Assembly: GCA_944362615.1 (NCBI GenBank)
Contig: CALVTM010000006.1
Span: 1 to 64,000 of the forward strand
DNA from: an uncultured Clostridia bacterium
GTDB taxonomy: Bacteria > Bacillota > Clostridia > Christensenellales > Pumilibacteraceae
Length of the DNA: 64,000 nucleotides
Direction: 5' to 3'
The translations under genes were made by a program, and so were the position numbers. Under the pieces are notes generated by a model that was given only the letters and a program-made list of their open reading frames with translations, was not told where the DNA came from and did not search any database. Numbering within the stretch: position 1 is the first letter of the stretch; every line of letters begins with the position of its first letter. Below, piece by piece: positions 54,172-63,336 of the stretch.

Positions 54172-55422
54172 ATGGCAATGACTCTTTCACAAAAGATACT
54201 TGCCGCGCACGCAGGTCTTGACAATGTGGTCGCCGGTCAGCTGATCACCGCCGATCTTGACCTCGTTCTCGGCAATGACATCACCTCCCCCGTTGCGATC
54301 AAGGAGATTCAGGCGCACGGAGGCGGAAATGTATTCGATAAGAGCAAAGTCGCTCTTGTCATGGATCACTTCGTTCCGAACAAGGATATCAAGAGCGCCG
54401 AGCAGTGCAAATGCTGCCGTGAGTTCGCTCATGCCCAGGGAGTGGAAAACTTCTTTGACGTAGGTCAGATGGGCATCGAGCACGCGCTCCTGCCCGAGAA
54501 AGGACTCGTAGGCGCGGGAGACCTCGTTATCGGCGCGGACTCGCACACCTGCACATACGGCGCGCTCGGCGCGTTCTCTACCGGCGTAGGCTCCACCGAT
54601 ATGGCTTACGGCATGCTTACCGGCAAGGCGTGGTTCAAAGTGCCTTCCGCTATCAAAGTCGTGCTCAAAGGGAAAAAACCCACACACGTTTCAGGCAAGG
54701 ACGTTATTCTCCACCTGATCGGTGTCATCGGGGTTTCCGGCGCATTGTACAAGTCGCTTGAATTTACCGGCGACGGCTGTGCGGATATGACGATGGACGA
54801 TCGTCTGACTATCTGTAACATGGCAATCGAAGCAGGCGCGAAAAACGGCATATTCGCCTGCGACGACATTACCCTTGCGTACCTCGGCGAACATTGCAAG
54901 AAGACTCCGAAGATATTCGCCGCGGACAAGGATGCGGAATACGAAAGAGAAGTAGTTATAGAGCTGGATAAGCTTAAGCCCACCGTATCTTTCCCCCACC
55001 TGCCCGAAAATACGCATACGGTCGATGAGATCGGTGACATCAGGATCGATCAGGTCGTTATCGGAAGCTGCACGAACGGACGTATATCCGATCTTCGCGC
55101 CGCTGCCGAAGTGCTCAAGGGCAGAAAGGTAAACGAGAATGTACGCACCATAATCATCCCTGCGACTCAGAGCATTTACATGCAAGCCCTTAAAGAAGGT
55201 CTGATAGAAATATTCATCGAAGCGGGCGCGGTAGTTTCCACGCCTACATGCGGACCCTGCCTCGGCGGCTATATGGGCATACTCGCAAGCGGAGAAAAAT
55301 GCGTTGCAACCACTAACCGCAATTTCGTCGGACGCATGGGCGCAACCGACAGTGAGATATATCTCGCTTCCCCGTATGTCGCCGCCTGCTCCGCCGTACT
55401 CGGTAAGATAGGCGTGCTTTAA
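54172..55422 (+). CDS. leuC: 3-isopropylmalate dehydratase large subunit
   Basis: 416 residues, aconitase superfamily, isomerising 2- to 3-isopropylmalate with LeuD. The cluster cysteines lie in [14 protein letters not shown] and [34 protein letters not shown] is the substrate region. It is the shorter (~420) LeuC type found in Clostridia and archaea, with a separate small subunit. 20 nt after ilvD. Confidence 0.95.
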   Translation: MAMTLSQKILAAHAGLDNVVAGQLITADLDLVLGNDITSPVAIKEIQAHGGGNVFDKSKVALVMDHFVPNKDIKSAEQCKCCREFAHAQGVENFFDVGQMGIEHALLPEKGLVGAGDLVIGADSHTCTYGALGAFSTGVGSTDMAYGMLTGKAWFKVPSAIKVVLKGKKPTHVSGKDVILHLIGVIGVSGALYKSLEFTGDGCADMTMDDRLTICNMAIEAGAKNGIFACDDITLAYLGEHCKKTPKIFAADKDAEYEREVVIELDKLKPTVSFPHLPENTHTVDEIGDIRIDQVVIGSCTNGRISDLRAAAEVLKGRKVNENVRTIIIPATQSIYMQALKEGLIEIFIEAGAVVSTPTCGPCLGGYMGILASGEKCVATTNRNFVGRMGATDSEIYLASPYVAACSAVLGKIGVL

Positions 55423-55432
55423 GGAGACTGGT

Positions 55433-55900
55433 ATGAAAGGTTTTGTACACAAATATAAGGACAATGTCAACACGGACGAGATAATTCCCGCAAGATACCT
55501 CAACGACTCTTCCCCCGCTGCGCTCGCGGCGCATTGCATGGAGGATATAGACCGGGATTTCGTAAAGAAAGTTCACGCCGGTGATATCATCGTTGCAGAG
55601 AAGAACTTCGGATGCGGGTCTTCGAGAGAACACGCTCCGATATCGATAAAGGCAAGCGGCGTCAGCTGCGTCATAGCATGCGACTTCGCGCGCATATTCT
55701 TCCGTAACTGTATCAACATAGGTCTGCCTATCCTGGAATGCCCGGAAGCAGCTAAAGACGCCGAAAACGGAGATGAAATGGAAGTGGATCTGGTGACCGG
55801 CTCAATAAAGAACCTTACAAAAGGCAAGGAATATTCCGTTCCTCCCTTCCCGCCTGAAATACGCGCTATTATCGCAAGAGGCGGTCTGCTCAATAAATAA
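55433..55900 (+). CDS. leuD: 3-isopropylmalate dehydratase small subunit
   Basis: 155 residues, the swivelling domain ([55 protein letters not shown]). Partner of LeuC, 10 nt downstream. Length fits the short LeuD class. Confidence 0.95.
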   Translation: MKGFVHKYKDNVNTDEIIPARYLNDSSPAALAAHCMEDIDRDFVKKVHAGDIIVAEKNFGCGSSREHAPISIKASGVSCVIACDFARIFFRNCINIGLPILECPEAAKDAENGDEMEVDLVTGSIKNLTKGKEYSVPPFPPEIRAIIARGGLLNK

Positions 55901-55927
55901 TGAAATGCCACAAACCGGCGCAAAAAT

Positions 55928-55957
55928 GCCTGCGGTAAACTGCCGCGGGCGTTTTTT
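55928..55957 (+). terminator. Terminator of the ilvD-leuCD operon
   Basis: GCCTGCGG and CCGCGGGC (one G-U pair) around a 7-nt loop, then GTTTTTT. Confidence 0.85.
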
Positions 55958-56007
55958 ATCGGCTACCGCGGTAAAGCCGGCGCGGGGAGCGCATTTCCGC
56001 AAGACGC

Positions 56008-56037
56008 TTGACAAAACAGCGGAGTGTGCTGTACAAT
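56008..56037 (+). promoter_or_regulatory. Promoter of leuB
   Basis: TTGACA (56008-56013), 18-nt spacer, TACAAT (56032-56037). The leader is about 28 nt with GGAGA before the ATG, so leuB is separated from leuCD by a terminator and has its own promoter. Confidence 0.75.
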
Positions 56038-56071
56038 AATTATATATTAACGAGAATTACGGAGACATGAT

Positions 56072-57130
56072 ATGAGTGAGAAAAATATAGTCGTCCTTGC
56101 CGGCGACGGAATAGGTCCGGAGATAACGGCGGCAGCCGTGCAGGTCCTTGAAAAAGTAGGAGAAAAATTCGGTCATAAATTCAACTTTGATCATAAAATG
56201 CTCGGCGGATGCGCCATTGACAAGTTCGGCGTGCCTCTTCCGGATGAAACTGTGGAAGCGTGCAAGGCGTCGGACGGCGTACTGCTCGGCGCGGTAGGCG
56301 GTCCCAAGTGGGATGCGCTGCCTGCGGATATACGTCCGGAAAAAGGTCTGCTCGGAATACGAAAGGCGCTCGGTTTGTTCGCAAACCTCCGCCCCGCGGT
56401 CATTTATCCCGAACTCGCGGACGCAAGCCCGCTCAAAAAAGAAGTGCTCGAACGCGGAGTCAACGTCATGGTTGTCCGCGAGCTTATAGGCGGTATCTAC
56501 TTCGGACCCAGAGATGTCCTCGATGACGGTAAAACCGCTTATGACACCGAGATCTATTCAGAAGAAGAAGTCCGCAGAATCGCAAAAGTCGCTTTCGATA
56601 TCGCACGCGGACGCAGGAAAAAAGTCACGAGCGTGGATAAGGCAAACGTACTACTCTCCTCCAGACTTTGGAGACGCGTTACCGAAGAAGTCCATAAGGA
56701 TTATCCCGATGTGGAGCTTACGCATATCTATGTCGATAATGCGGCTATGCAGCTCGTGCGCGATCCGTCTCAGTTTGACGTTCTGCTCTGCCCGAATATG
56801 TTCGGGGATATCCTGAGCGATGAGGCAAGCCAGATCACCGGATCGATAGGTCTGCTCCCCTCTTCGTCGCTCGGCAGTGAAAAAGCAGGACTGTTCGAAC
56901 CCATTCACGGCAGTGCGCCGGATATTGCCGGAAAGGATATAGCAAACCCGATAGCGACTATCCTTGCGGCTGCTATGATGCTGGACAATATCGGACTTTC
57001 CGATGAAGCACGCGCGGTGGAAAAAGCCGTCGGCGCATTCCTTGCGGACGGTTACCGCACGCCGGACCTCGGAGAAGGCAAACGGGTCGGCTGTGCGGAA
57101 GCCGGCAGACTGATAGCCGCGTATATCTGA
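56072..57130 (+). CDS. leuB: 3-isopropylmalate dehydrogenase
   Basis: 352 residues, NAD+-dependent oxidative decarboxylase of leucine synthesis. [20 protein letters not shown], the substrate arginines in [15 protein letters not shown], the [13 protein letters not shown] loop and [20 protein letters not shown] with its catalytic Asp are present. leuA is absent from the window. Confidence 0.97.
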   Translation: MSEKNIVVLAGDGIGPEITAAAVQVLEKVGEKFGHKFNFDHKMLGGCAIDKFGVPLPDETVEACKASDGVLLGAVGGPKWDALPADIRPEKGLLGIRKALGLFANLRPAVIYPELADASPLKKEVLERGVNVMVVRELIGGIYFGPRDVLDDGKTAYDTEIYSEEEVRRIAKVAFDIARGRRKKVTSVDKANVLLSSRLWRRVTEEVHKDYPDVELTHIYVDNAAMQLVRDPSQFDVLLCPNMFGDILSDEASQITGSIGLLPSSSLGSEKAGLFEPIHGSAPDIAGKDIANPIATILAAAMMLDNIGLSDEARAVEKAVGAFLADGYRTPDLGEGKRVGCAEAGRLIAAYI

Positions 57131-57147
57131 TAACGGCAAATGAGATC

Positions 57148-57840
57148 ATGGATGATATTGAAAGACTTGCAGGCAACCTGATAAGACTGCGAAAAGCCGC
57201 AGGACTGACTCAAGCCGAACTTGCTGAAAAACTCGGCTATTCAAACAAGTCAGTTTCAAAGTGGGAACGGGGCGACGGTTATCCGGATATTTTTACGTTG
57301 CGTAAAATAGCAGGTATTTATAACGTGACCGTAGACGAGATACTCAGCGGTATTGCGCCCACCCGCGGCAAAGAAGAATTTATTCCCGAACGCGACGACC
57401 CTCAGTACGGCTTCAAACGCGCTTTGCTTGTCATTTCCTGCGCTTCGCTGTTCTGCGTTACGATAATAGCGTTTTTCCTTTTTACGTTCCTTGCCGGGAG
57501 CGGCAGAGATGAAACGAACACCGTCATCATTTCCGTCATATCGGCAGGCGGTTACGGATACTGGGCAATGTTCGTGTACAATATTCCGCTCGATGCAATA
57601 GCCTGCTACATATTTATCATTGTAGTTCATAAACGCTCAAGCTTTCTGATAATGTCCATTACGCTCTGGGGACTGCTCGCATCCATTCACCTCTCCGTAA
57701 TGCAGATGCAGCCGCTGACCGCGCTTATTTATGCCGCCGGCGCGCCGCTTCAGATACTTATAGGGTACTTCAATAAGTATCTGAATATCTCCCTCAGATC
57801 AAGCGCATCCACTTCAGGTAAAAAGGAGAAAATAAATTGA
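57148..57840 (+). CDS. XRE-family HTH regulator with C-terminal membrane helices
   Basis: 230 residues. The N-terminal HTH_3 domain (LIRLRKAAGLTQAELAEKLG, SVSKWERGDGYPDIFTLRKI) is followed from ~85 by four or five hydrophobic helices (ALLVISCASLFCVTIIAFFL and on). This HTH-membrane family is common in Clostridia; membrane signalling is supposed but unproven. It lies 17 nt after leuB and overlaps the GNAT gene. Confidence 0.8.
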   Translation: MDDIERLAGNLIRLRKAAGLTQAELAEKLGYSNKSVSKWERGDGYPDIFTLRKIAGIYNVTVDEILSGIAPTRGKEEFIPERDDPQYGFKRALLVISCASLFCVTIIAFFLFTFLAGSGRDETNTVIISVISAGGYGYWAMFVYNIPLDAIACYIFIIVVHKRSSFLIMSITLWGLLASIHLSVMQMQPLTALIYAAGAPLQILIGYFNKYLNISLRSSASTSGKKEKIN

Positions 57841-58289
57841 AACACGAACAGCTTACCGTAAGGGAAATAACGGCGGATGACCGCAGTGACTACCTGACAA
57901 TGGCTTCCGAATTCTACTCTTCCCCCGCCGTCCTGCATGACATACCGCGCAGCTATATCGAAGACACTTTCAGAGAGCTGACAAACGGCAGCGTTCACGC
58001 AAAAGCGCTTATCGCTTTATCCGGCGGCAAACCTGCCGGCTACATCCTTCTTGCGCTCACCTGGTCGCAGGAAGCAGGCGGAAAAGTCGTCTGGATCGAC
58101 GAGATATATGTCCGGCAGGAAGCACGAGGACTCGGGATAGGCAGTGCGCTCATGAATGACGCGGTAAAGAATTTTCCAGCCGCACGTGTGCGTCTGGAAG
58201 TCGAACACGACAATACAGCCGCAAGACGATTATATGAACGTCTCGGCTATAAGGATCTGCCGTATATGCAAATGTATACCGGAAACTGA
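57837..58289 (+). CDS. GNAT-family N-acetyltransferase
   Basis: 150 residues with the acetyl-CoA motif VRQEARGLGIGSALMNDAVK and the C-terminal EVEHDNTAARRLYERLGYKD. Substrate unknown. The start is TTG overlapping the preceding stop (TTGA), with AAAGGAG 8 nt before it. Last gene of the leuB unit. Confidence 0.85.
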   Translation: MKHEQLTVREITADDRSDYLTMASEFYSSPAVLHDIPRSYIEDTFRELTNGSVHAKALIALSGGKPAGYILLALTWSQEAGGKVVWIDEIYVRQEARGLGIGSALMNDAVKNFPAARVRLEVEHDNTAARRLYERLGYKDLPYMQMYTGN

Positions 58290-58303
58290 ACTTATTACAG
58301 AGC

Positions 58304-58332
58304 GCGTCCGCTGTCCGACAGCCGGGCGCGTT
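58304..58332 (+). terminator. Terminator after the GNAT gene
   Basis: A GC-rich imperfect stem (CGCG-T-CCG-CTGT against ACAG-CCGGG-CGCG) followed by TTTATGTTTA. The T tract is broken. Confidence 0.5.
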
Positions 58333-58445
58333 TATGTTTATCCCGACTGTCTGCAGGCAAAAGCGCGGCGATCTTCCGCTGATACGCAAGATGCTACGGC
58401 TTTGCCCGACTCGTACGGTATGAAAGCTGCGCACCGCCGCTTATA

Positions 58446-58481
58446 AAAAATACGGAAAAACCGTAAGGCTTCCGTATTTTT
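58446..58481. terminator. Bidirectional terminator between converging GNAT and amidase genes
   Basis: AAAAATACGGAA (58446-58457) and TTCCGTATTTTT (58470-58481) form a perfect 12-bp stem with A and T tails on both strands. Confidence 0.85.
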
Positions 58482-58484
58482 CGT

Positions 58485-59183
58485 TTATTCCCCGTAACCG
58501 TCACCGAGCAATCCGGTTATGCCCGAGTATATCGCGTACGCTACCTTGCGCTGATATTCCGGAGTTATCAGAAGAGATTCCTCACGCGCGTTGGACATGA
58601 ATCCGCATTCGATAAGTATACTGGTGTACGGCGTACACGACAGGATATAATAGTCCGCGCTCTTTGCGTTCCTTTCGCAGTCAAGCGCCGCGTTAAGTAT
58701 GCTCTGCATACTTTCTGCACTCTTTTTACCCGCCTCGGAGCCTTCGTCATAAAATACCTGTGCGCCGTATACGCTTCTCAGCGGATAGAAGTTCTGATGA
58801 ACGCTCACTACAAGATCGGGCGCGGCTTCCTCTATAATACGCTTTCTCTCACGCATATCCGATTGTTTGAAGCTTTCGCCGGCTTTTGCAAGGTCTTTAT
58901 CCGACTCGCGCGTCATAACAACAGTATAACCCGCCTCGCGCAGAAAGTGTCTCAGACTCAGTGATACGCCGAGATTGATGTCCGCTTCCTTTCTGCCGCT
59001 GTCCGTTCCGACTACTCCGCCGTCCGCTCCGCCGTGTCCGGGATCTATCACTACGGTCATGCCGTTCGCCGCGACTGTACGCGCCGCGGATGATACCGCC
59101 GCCGCTACCGCCATGCAGGCTACCATAACGATGACCACGACTACCGCAACGATCGCCCGCCTGCTACCGAGCAGTACTTTCAT
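58485..59183 (-). CDS. N-acetylmuramoyl-L-alanine amidase (Amidase_3, CwlD-like)
   Basis: 232 residues. N-terminal signal anchor (AIVAVVVVIVMVACMAVAAA), then a zinc amidase domain: VVIDPGHGGADGGVVG (His), RKEADINLGVSLSLRHFL (Glu), LVVSVHQNFY (His) and the catalytic Glu in SILIECGFMSNAREE. It cuts the lactyl-alanine bond of peptidoglycan. Size matches CwlD, which acts in spore cortex formation, but sporulation cannot be concluded. It follows the peptidase by 4 nt. Confidence 0.88.
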   Translation of the reverse strand: MKVLLGSRRAIVAVVVVIVMVACMAVAAAVSSAARTVAANGMTVVIDPGHGGADGGVVGTDSGRKEADINLGVSLSLRHFLREAGYTVVMTRESDKDLAKAGESFKQSDMRERKRIIEEAAPDLVVSVHQNFYPLRSVYGAQVFYDEGSEAGKKSAESMQSILNAALDCERNAKSADYYILSCTPYTSILIECGFMSNAREESLLITPEYQRKVAYAIYSGITGLLGDGYGE

Positions 59184-59187
59184 ACCG

Positions 59188-60639
59188 TCAGTTTATGCCT
59201 GCGGCTCCGCTCAGCCAGCTTTTAAAGAAACTTTCCAGGTTCATTCCCGAGCTTTCTTCAAACTCCGCTATCAGACACGCCGCATCGGCATTGCTGCCCG
59301 AATAGTTCTTATAGTACTCCCTGAGCGCTCCGAAGAACGCATCGTCACCCAGGATATGCCGCAGTGAGTCAAACATAAGCTCGCCTTTGACATAAGCGTG
59401 AAACGCATACTCGGTAGACGTTGAATACTCGCCGAGAGGTCGGTCCATGACGCCTATATCCGGCGTATCCGAATATACGTCTTCAAACAGTACGTACGAC
59501 TGCATCGCATCTGCAATACGATCCGCTATGTCCACTCCGTACTCCGGATTTTTTTCATAGAACAGCGTCGTCGAATACTCCGTCAATCCCTCGTCCAGCC
59601 ACGGCTCATTGATCTGGTCGCTGCCTACCGCCGCGTACCACCACTGATGCGCCGTTTCATGAATGATCGCCTCTTTCGTCATGTCTGCACCCAGACTGTC
59701 GGAGATCATGACAAGCGACGGGTACTCCATACCTCCCTCTATGAACGGCGTCATCACTACGGATAAAGTGTCGTAAGGATATTCGCCGTATAATTCGGAA
59801 AATGTCTCCACGGCGTCGCACGCTACCGAAAGCCCGCTCTCCGCCTGAGGCGCGGTGCCGTAAAAACGTACCGTCACATCCCCTGCCGTGCCTTCCGTGC
59901 AGGTATAATCCGCCGACGTGCATAACGCAAAATCACGCACTCCGTCCGCATTGAATACGTAAGTCATATCATCGCCGTTCATTGATGCGGTTACGCTTCC
60001 AGTACCTGCTACTTCCCAGCCGGACGGTACTGTTATCGTAACGTCATAATCCGCTGTATCCGAATAAAACGGATCGCCGTATGTCGTATACGGATCGGTA
60101 CGCCACGCCCCGTCCTCACGCACCGCTGCTATCGGATACCAGTTGCCGAGATTGATTTTGCCGTCGTAATGTCCGAAACGATTGCGCGTTTCTGGTATCG
60201 CTAACGTGAAATCCACTCCTACGTCCAGCTCGCCGCCCGGAAGCACCTCCAGCCCGGTTATCATAAGAATGTTCTCATCCTCTCCGCCTATCTCCCAGCT
60301 GCAGTCCTCACCGTTTACCGTTACGCTCCCTATCGCTATCCCGCCGTAATTGACTCCGTGCGGATACGCTTCAGCCATGTCTGACGTCGCCACGGGCGTG
60401 AACCTCGCGCCTTCACGGTACGCATTCGGATATAAATGGAAGTATAAACTGTCCAGCTCCGCATCCGATTCGTTTACATAATGAACATCCATATCCGCCG
60501 TAAGCGTCATGTTTTCGGTGTCAAGTACCGCGTCTATGACATACGACGTGCGCTGCTCGCTTACGTTATCGCAGCCCGCTATAACGACTGCTCCGAAAAC
60601 CATGAGCAGTATCGCCGTAAATATCGCATATTTTTTCAT
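59188..60639 (-). CDS. M1-family metallopeptidase lipoprotein
   Basis: 483 residues from MKKYAIFTAILLMVFGAVVI, a lipoprotein signal with lipobox VIAGC (C23). The start has GGAG 7 nt upstream; longer readings are in the intergenic promoter region. The N-terminal domain is the M1 beta-saddle; the catalytic domain has HETAHQWW and, after 18 residues, the third zinc ligand in EGLTEYS. It probably acts as a surface aminopeptidase. The typical GAMEN exopeptidase motif is represented by EGGMEYPS. Confidence 0.88.
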   Translation of the reverse strand: MKKYAIFTAILLMVFGAVVIAGCDNVSEQRTSYVIDAVLDTENMTLTADMDVHYVNESDAELDSLYFHLYPNAYREGARFTPVATSDMAEAYPHGVNYGGIAIGSVTVNGEDCSWEIGGEDENILMITGLEVLPGGELDVGVDFTLAIPETRNRFGHYDGKINLGNWYPIAAVREDGAWRTDPYTTYGDPFYSDTADYDVTITVPSGWEVAGTGSVTASMNGDDMTYVFNADGVRDFALCTSADYTCTEGTAGDVTVRFYGTAPQAESGLSVACDAVETFSELYGEYPYDTLSVVMTPFIEGGMEYPSLVMISDSLGADMTKEAIIHETAHQWWYAAVGSDQINEPWLDEGLTEYSTTLFYEKNPEYGVDIADRIADAMQSYVLFEDVYSDTPDIGVMDRPLGEYSTSTEYAFHAYVKGELMFDSLRHILGDDAFFGALREYYKNYSGSNADAACLIAEFEESSGMNLESFFKSWLSGAAGIN

Positions 60640-60720
60640 CGTCATACTCCTTGCTTTAGTCTCGTTTATGTATATTCGCTTCCCCTGCCCGAAAATTCCG
60701 GAAATTTTACGCGAAAATCC

Positions 60721-60749
60721 TTGACAAAAAGAATAACCCGTCATATACT
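60721..60749 (+). promoter_or_regulatory. Promoter of the metal-efflux operon
   Basis: TTGACA (60721-60726), 17-nt spacer, TATACT (60744-60749). Near consensus; the operator palindrome lies directly downstream over the start point. Confidence 0.85.
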
Positions 60750-60756
60750 GGTAATA

Positions 60757-60776
60757 GATTAAATGATTATTTAATC
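60757..60776 (+). promoter_or_regulatory. Palindromic operator (ArsR/SmtB-like)
   Basis: GATTAAAT-gatt-ATTTAATC, a perfect 8-4-8 inverted repeat covering the expected transcription start, with a further half-like TTTAATC at 60778-60784. The form and position fit metal-sensing ArsR/SmtB repressors of Zn/Cd efflux genes. No such repressor is encoded next to the operon inside the window. Confidence 0.65.
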
Positions 60777-60808
60777 GTTTAATCAATAACCGACACGGAG
60801 GACAGATT

Positions 60809-61045
60809 ATGACGGAATCTGCTACAGTAACGAAAAAATATGAAATAACCGATCTTGACTGCGCTCACTGCGCACAGAGAATAGAAGACGCCGTGAACAA
60901 ACTGGACGGAGTGGAGTGTAAGATCACGTTCGCGCTCTCTGTAATGAAGATCACGACGGCAAGAGATTTTAAAGCCGTAGAAAAAGAAGTGCGGCGGATA
61001 ATGAAAATAGTGGAACCCGAATCTTCGATAAAGGAGATCAGATAA
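60809..61045 (+). CDS. Heavy-metal-associated (HMA) domain protein
   Basis: 78 residues, a single ferredoxin-like HMA domain with metal cysteines C18 and C21 in TDLDCAHCAQRIEDAVNKL. The DCAHC form is like the N-terminal domain of Zn/Cd ATPases rather than copper CopZ. GGAGGA is the SD. It lies 1 nt before the ATPase and probably delivers or regulates metal for it. Confidence 0.85.
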   Translation: MTESATVTKKYEITDLDCAHCAQRIEDAVNKLDGVECKITFALSVMKITTARDFKAVEKEVRRIMKIVEPESSIKEIR

Positions 61046-61046
61046 T

Positions 61047-62984
61047 ATGAAAGCTGACAAGCGGATAATTTCCGTCGCCGTCGGACTGGTATTCTTTATT
61101 CCCGCCCTGCTTCTGGATAAGATATGGGGCATATTTGCCGCGTATCTGACGCTGTACGCCCTCGCATGGGCGGCTGCCGCATGGTCCGTTATACTCAAAG
61201 CCTTGCGCAATATTCGCAGAGGCGTTATATTCGACGAGAATTTTCTGATGCTCATTGCGTCGATAGGCGCGTTTGTAATAAACCTCGTTTTTTCGGATTT
61301 TGAAACCGAGTTATGCGCTCCGGGCGGCGGCGAAGCTATGATGGACGGCGTGCTCGTTATGCTGCTCTACCAGACGGGAGAGTATTTTCAGGCGCTTGCA
61401 GTCAGGCGTTCGCGGAAAAATATACGCAGACTGCTGTCCATGCGTCCGGACAGCGCCGTAGTCGTTCGTGACGGTAAAGAGACGGAAGTGGATCCGGACG
61501 ACGTTGCCGTCGGTGAGATCACCGTAGTAAGACCAGGCGAACGCATAGCGCTCGACGGAACGGTAACCGAAGGTTCGGGATATATTGATACTTCCATGAT
61601 AACCGGTGAAAGCGTGCCGGCATTCGTAAAACCCGGGGATCAGGTAAAGAGCGGATGCATAGCCGTAGACAGTCTGCTCACGCTGAAAACCACCAAAGCA
61701 TTCGGGGAATCCACAGCAAGCAAAATGCTCAGACTCGTCGAAGAAGCCGCGGATAAGAAGGCAAAACAAGAGACGTTTATCGGCGCATTCGCAAAAGTCT
61801 ATACCCCCATAGTCTGCGCGGCCGCGCTTATAGTGGCAGTGATACCTTCCGTCGTGCAGATCTTTGCGTTCGGCGCGGTTGCGGGTGACGCATGGCACAA
61901 ATGGATATATACGGCATTGTCGCTGCTCGTGGTCTCCTGCCCTTGCGCGCTCGTTATAAGCGTTCCGCTCACTTTCTTCTCGGGCATCGGAGGGGCAAGC
62001 CGCATAGGCGTGCTCGTCAAAGGTTCGGACTGTTTCGCTCCGCTCGCACGAACGAATATCATAGCGTTCGATAAGACCGGTACAATCACCGCCGGTAAAT
62101 TCTCTGTCAAGGAGACAGCTACGGACAAACGCACGCTCGCTATGCTTGCGGCGGCTGAAAACAAATTCAACCACCCGATAGCGCGCGCGTTCGATGCGGA
62201 AGCAGACGGCTCATGCGTGTGCACATACGCCGAAGACGTCTCCGGCAGAGGCATACGCGCAATTGTGGACGATCAGCGTCTTACGGCGGGAACATATGCG
62301 TTTATGCAGAGCGAAGGCGTGGAGTGCGCGGACGTTTCTGATCCTTACACGATAGTACACGTCGCCGTTAACGGCGAATATAAAGGTTATGTGACAGTTG
62401 CGGATACCGTTAAGCCGGAGAGCGCGGAAGCCGTGGCAGAGTGCCGGAAAAACGGCATGAAAACGATCATGCTTACCGGCGACAGACCTGCTGTCGCACA
62501 AGCAGTCGCCAAAGAAGTCGGCATTGACGAAGTGCGCGCAGGAATGCTGCCCCAGGATAAAGTGGACGCCGTGCAGGAGCTTAAAACTCAAGGAAAAGTC
62601 ATATTCTGCGGCGACGGCATAAACGATGCACCCGTTATCGCGTCCGCTGACGTCGGATGCGCCATGGGCGGCGTAGGAAGTGATTCCGCTATTGAGGCGG
62701 CGGATATCGTGATAATGAACGACGATCTCACAAGCGTCGTCGCCGGAAGAAGGCACGCGCAGAAGGTCATCAGGATTGCGACGGAAAACATAGTCGGCTC
62801 GCTCGTGACAAAGATAGTAATCATGATACTTTCCATACTGCTCCCCGCCCTGTCGCTTATCGTAGAGTTCCCGCTGTGGATCGCTATAATCGGAGACGTC
62901 GGCGTATGTCTCGTCGCTATCGCAAACTCCATGCGCGCACTGAGGTGCAGAATAAAACGGACAAATACTAAAGCCTTATCATAA
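61047..62984 (+). CDS. P1B-type Zn/Cd/Pb-translocating ATPase lacking its own HMA domain
   Basis: 645 residues. TGES loop (DTSMITGESVPAF), transmembrane CPC at C298-P299-C300 (SCPCALVISVPLTF), phosphorylation Asp D342 in AFDKTGTITAGK, HP motif (NKFNHPIARAF), GDGINDAPVIASADVG hinge and a final membrane region with GDVGVCLVAIANSMRAL, whose Asp is typical of the ZntA/CadA (P1B-2) subgroup. Exports divalent metals. The protein starts directly at the membrane domain; the HMA module is the separate upstream gene. Confidence 0.9.
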   Translation: MKADKRIISVAVGLVFFIPALLLDKIWGIFAAYLTLYALAWAAAAWSVILKALRNIRRGVIFDENFLMLIASIGAFVINLVFSDFETELCAPGGGEAMMDGVLVMLLYQTGEYFQALAVRRSRKNIRRLLSMRPDSAVVVRDGKETEVDPDDVAVGEITVVRPGERIALDGTVTEGSGYIDTSMITGESVPAFVKPGDQVKSGCIAVDSLLTLKTTKAFGESTASKMLRLVEEAADKKAKQETFIGAFAKVYTPIVCAAALIVAVIPSVVQIFAFGAVAGDAWHKWIYTALSLLVVSCPCALVISVPLTFFSGIGGASRIGVLVKGSDCFAPLARTNIIAFDKTGTITAGKFSVKETATDKRTLAMLAAAENKFNHPIARAFDAEADGSCVCTYAEDVSGRGIRAIVDDQRLTAGTYAFMQSEGVECADVSDPYTIVHVAVNGEYKGYVTVADTVKPESAEAVAECRKNGMKTIMLTGDRPAVAQAVAKEVGIDEVRAGMLPQDKVDAVQELKTQGKVIFCGDGINDAPVIASADVGCAMGGVGSDSAIEAADIVIMNDDLTSVVAGRRHAQKVIRIATENIVGSLVTKIVIMILSILLPALSLIVEFPLWIAIIGDVGVCLVAIANSMRALRCRIKRTNTKALS

Positions 62985-62999
62985 AAAAACACATATCGC

Positions 63000-63262
63000 A
63001 AGTTCAATAACAGACATAAATAAACATCCACCCGCATAGCGGGTGGTATTTCATTTTCGGGTATAACCCTAAACTTTACTGGCTGCGCACAAGTGCGCCA
63101 GAGAATTGGCCTGCCAGCCATGCATTCGTTACTTGCTACCCGTAAACGGGTCATGCGGGTCAAATATGCTTAACTGCTCGCTTTCCTTATCCTTCTTCAA
63201 CTGGTTTGCTATGTATTCTTTTATCGCTGCTGTGTTCTTTCCTACTGTGTCGACATAAATTT
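63000..63262 (-). mobile_element. Truncated IS200/IS605-family element (3' part)
   Basis: Contains the C-terminal end of a Y1 transposase gene, ~80 nt of trailing sequence, and the perfect hairpin CCACCCGC-ATA-GCGGGTGG (63028-63046), which resembles the right-end hairpin recognised by TnpA. The 5' part of the element is missing: homology stops at ~63260, and beyond it begins the recombinase region. Confidence 0.75.
63129..63260 (-). pseudogene. tnpA: IS200/IS605 transposase TnpA, C-terminal fragment
   Basis: Minus-strand reading gives IYVDTVGKNTAAIKEYIANQ, then LKKDKESEQLSIFDPHDPFT and GSK with a TAA stop at 63131-63129. This is the typical end of Y1-type IS200/IS605 transposases (YYVDTVGKN ... 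DPFTGS). The frame is closed by a stop at 63261-63263, so the N-terminal ~100 residues with the HUH motif are missing here. There is no tnpB. Confidence 0.8.
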
Positions 63263-63304
63263 ATGGACACTCTAAGGATAATGGCGTTAGCGGCAGAAAA
63301 TAAA

Positions 63305-63329
63305 CGTATGAGTTCGGTAAACCCATACG
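63305..63329 (-). terminator. Terminator after the recombinase gene
   Basis: CGTATG-G-GTT and AAC-T-CATACG around a 5-nt loop (minus strand), followed by TTTATTTT. It lies 8 nt after the recombinase stop. Confidence 0.65.
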
Positions 63330-63336
63330 CTTTTTG

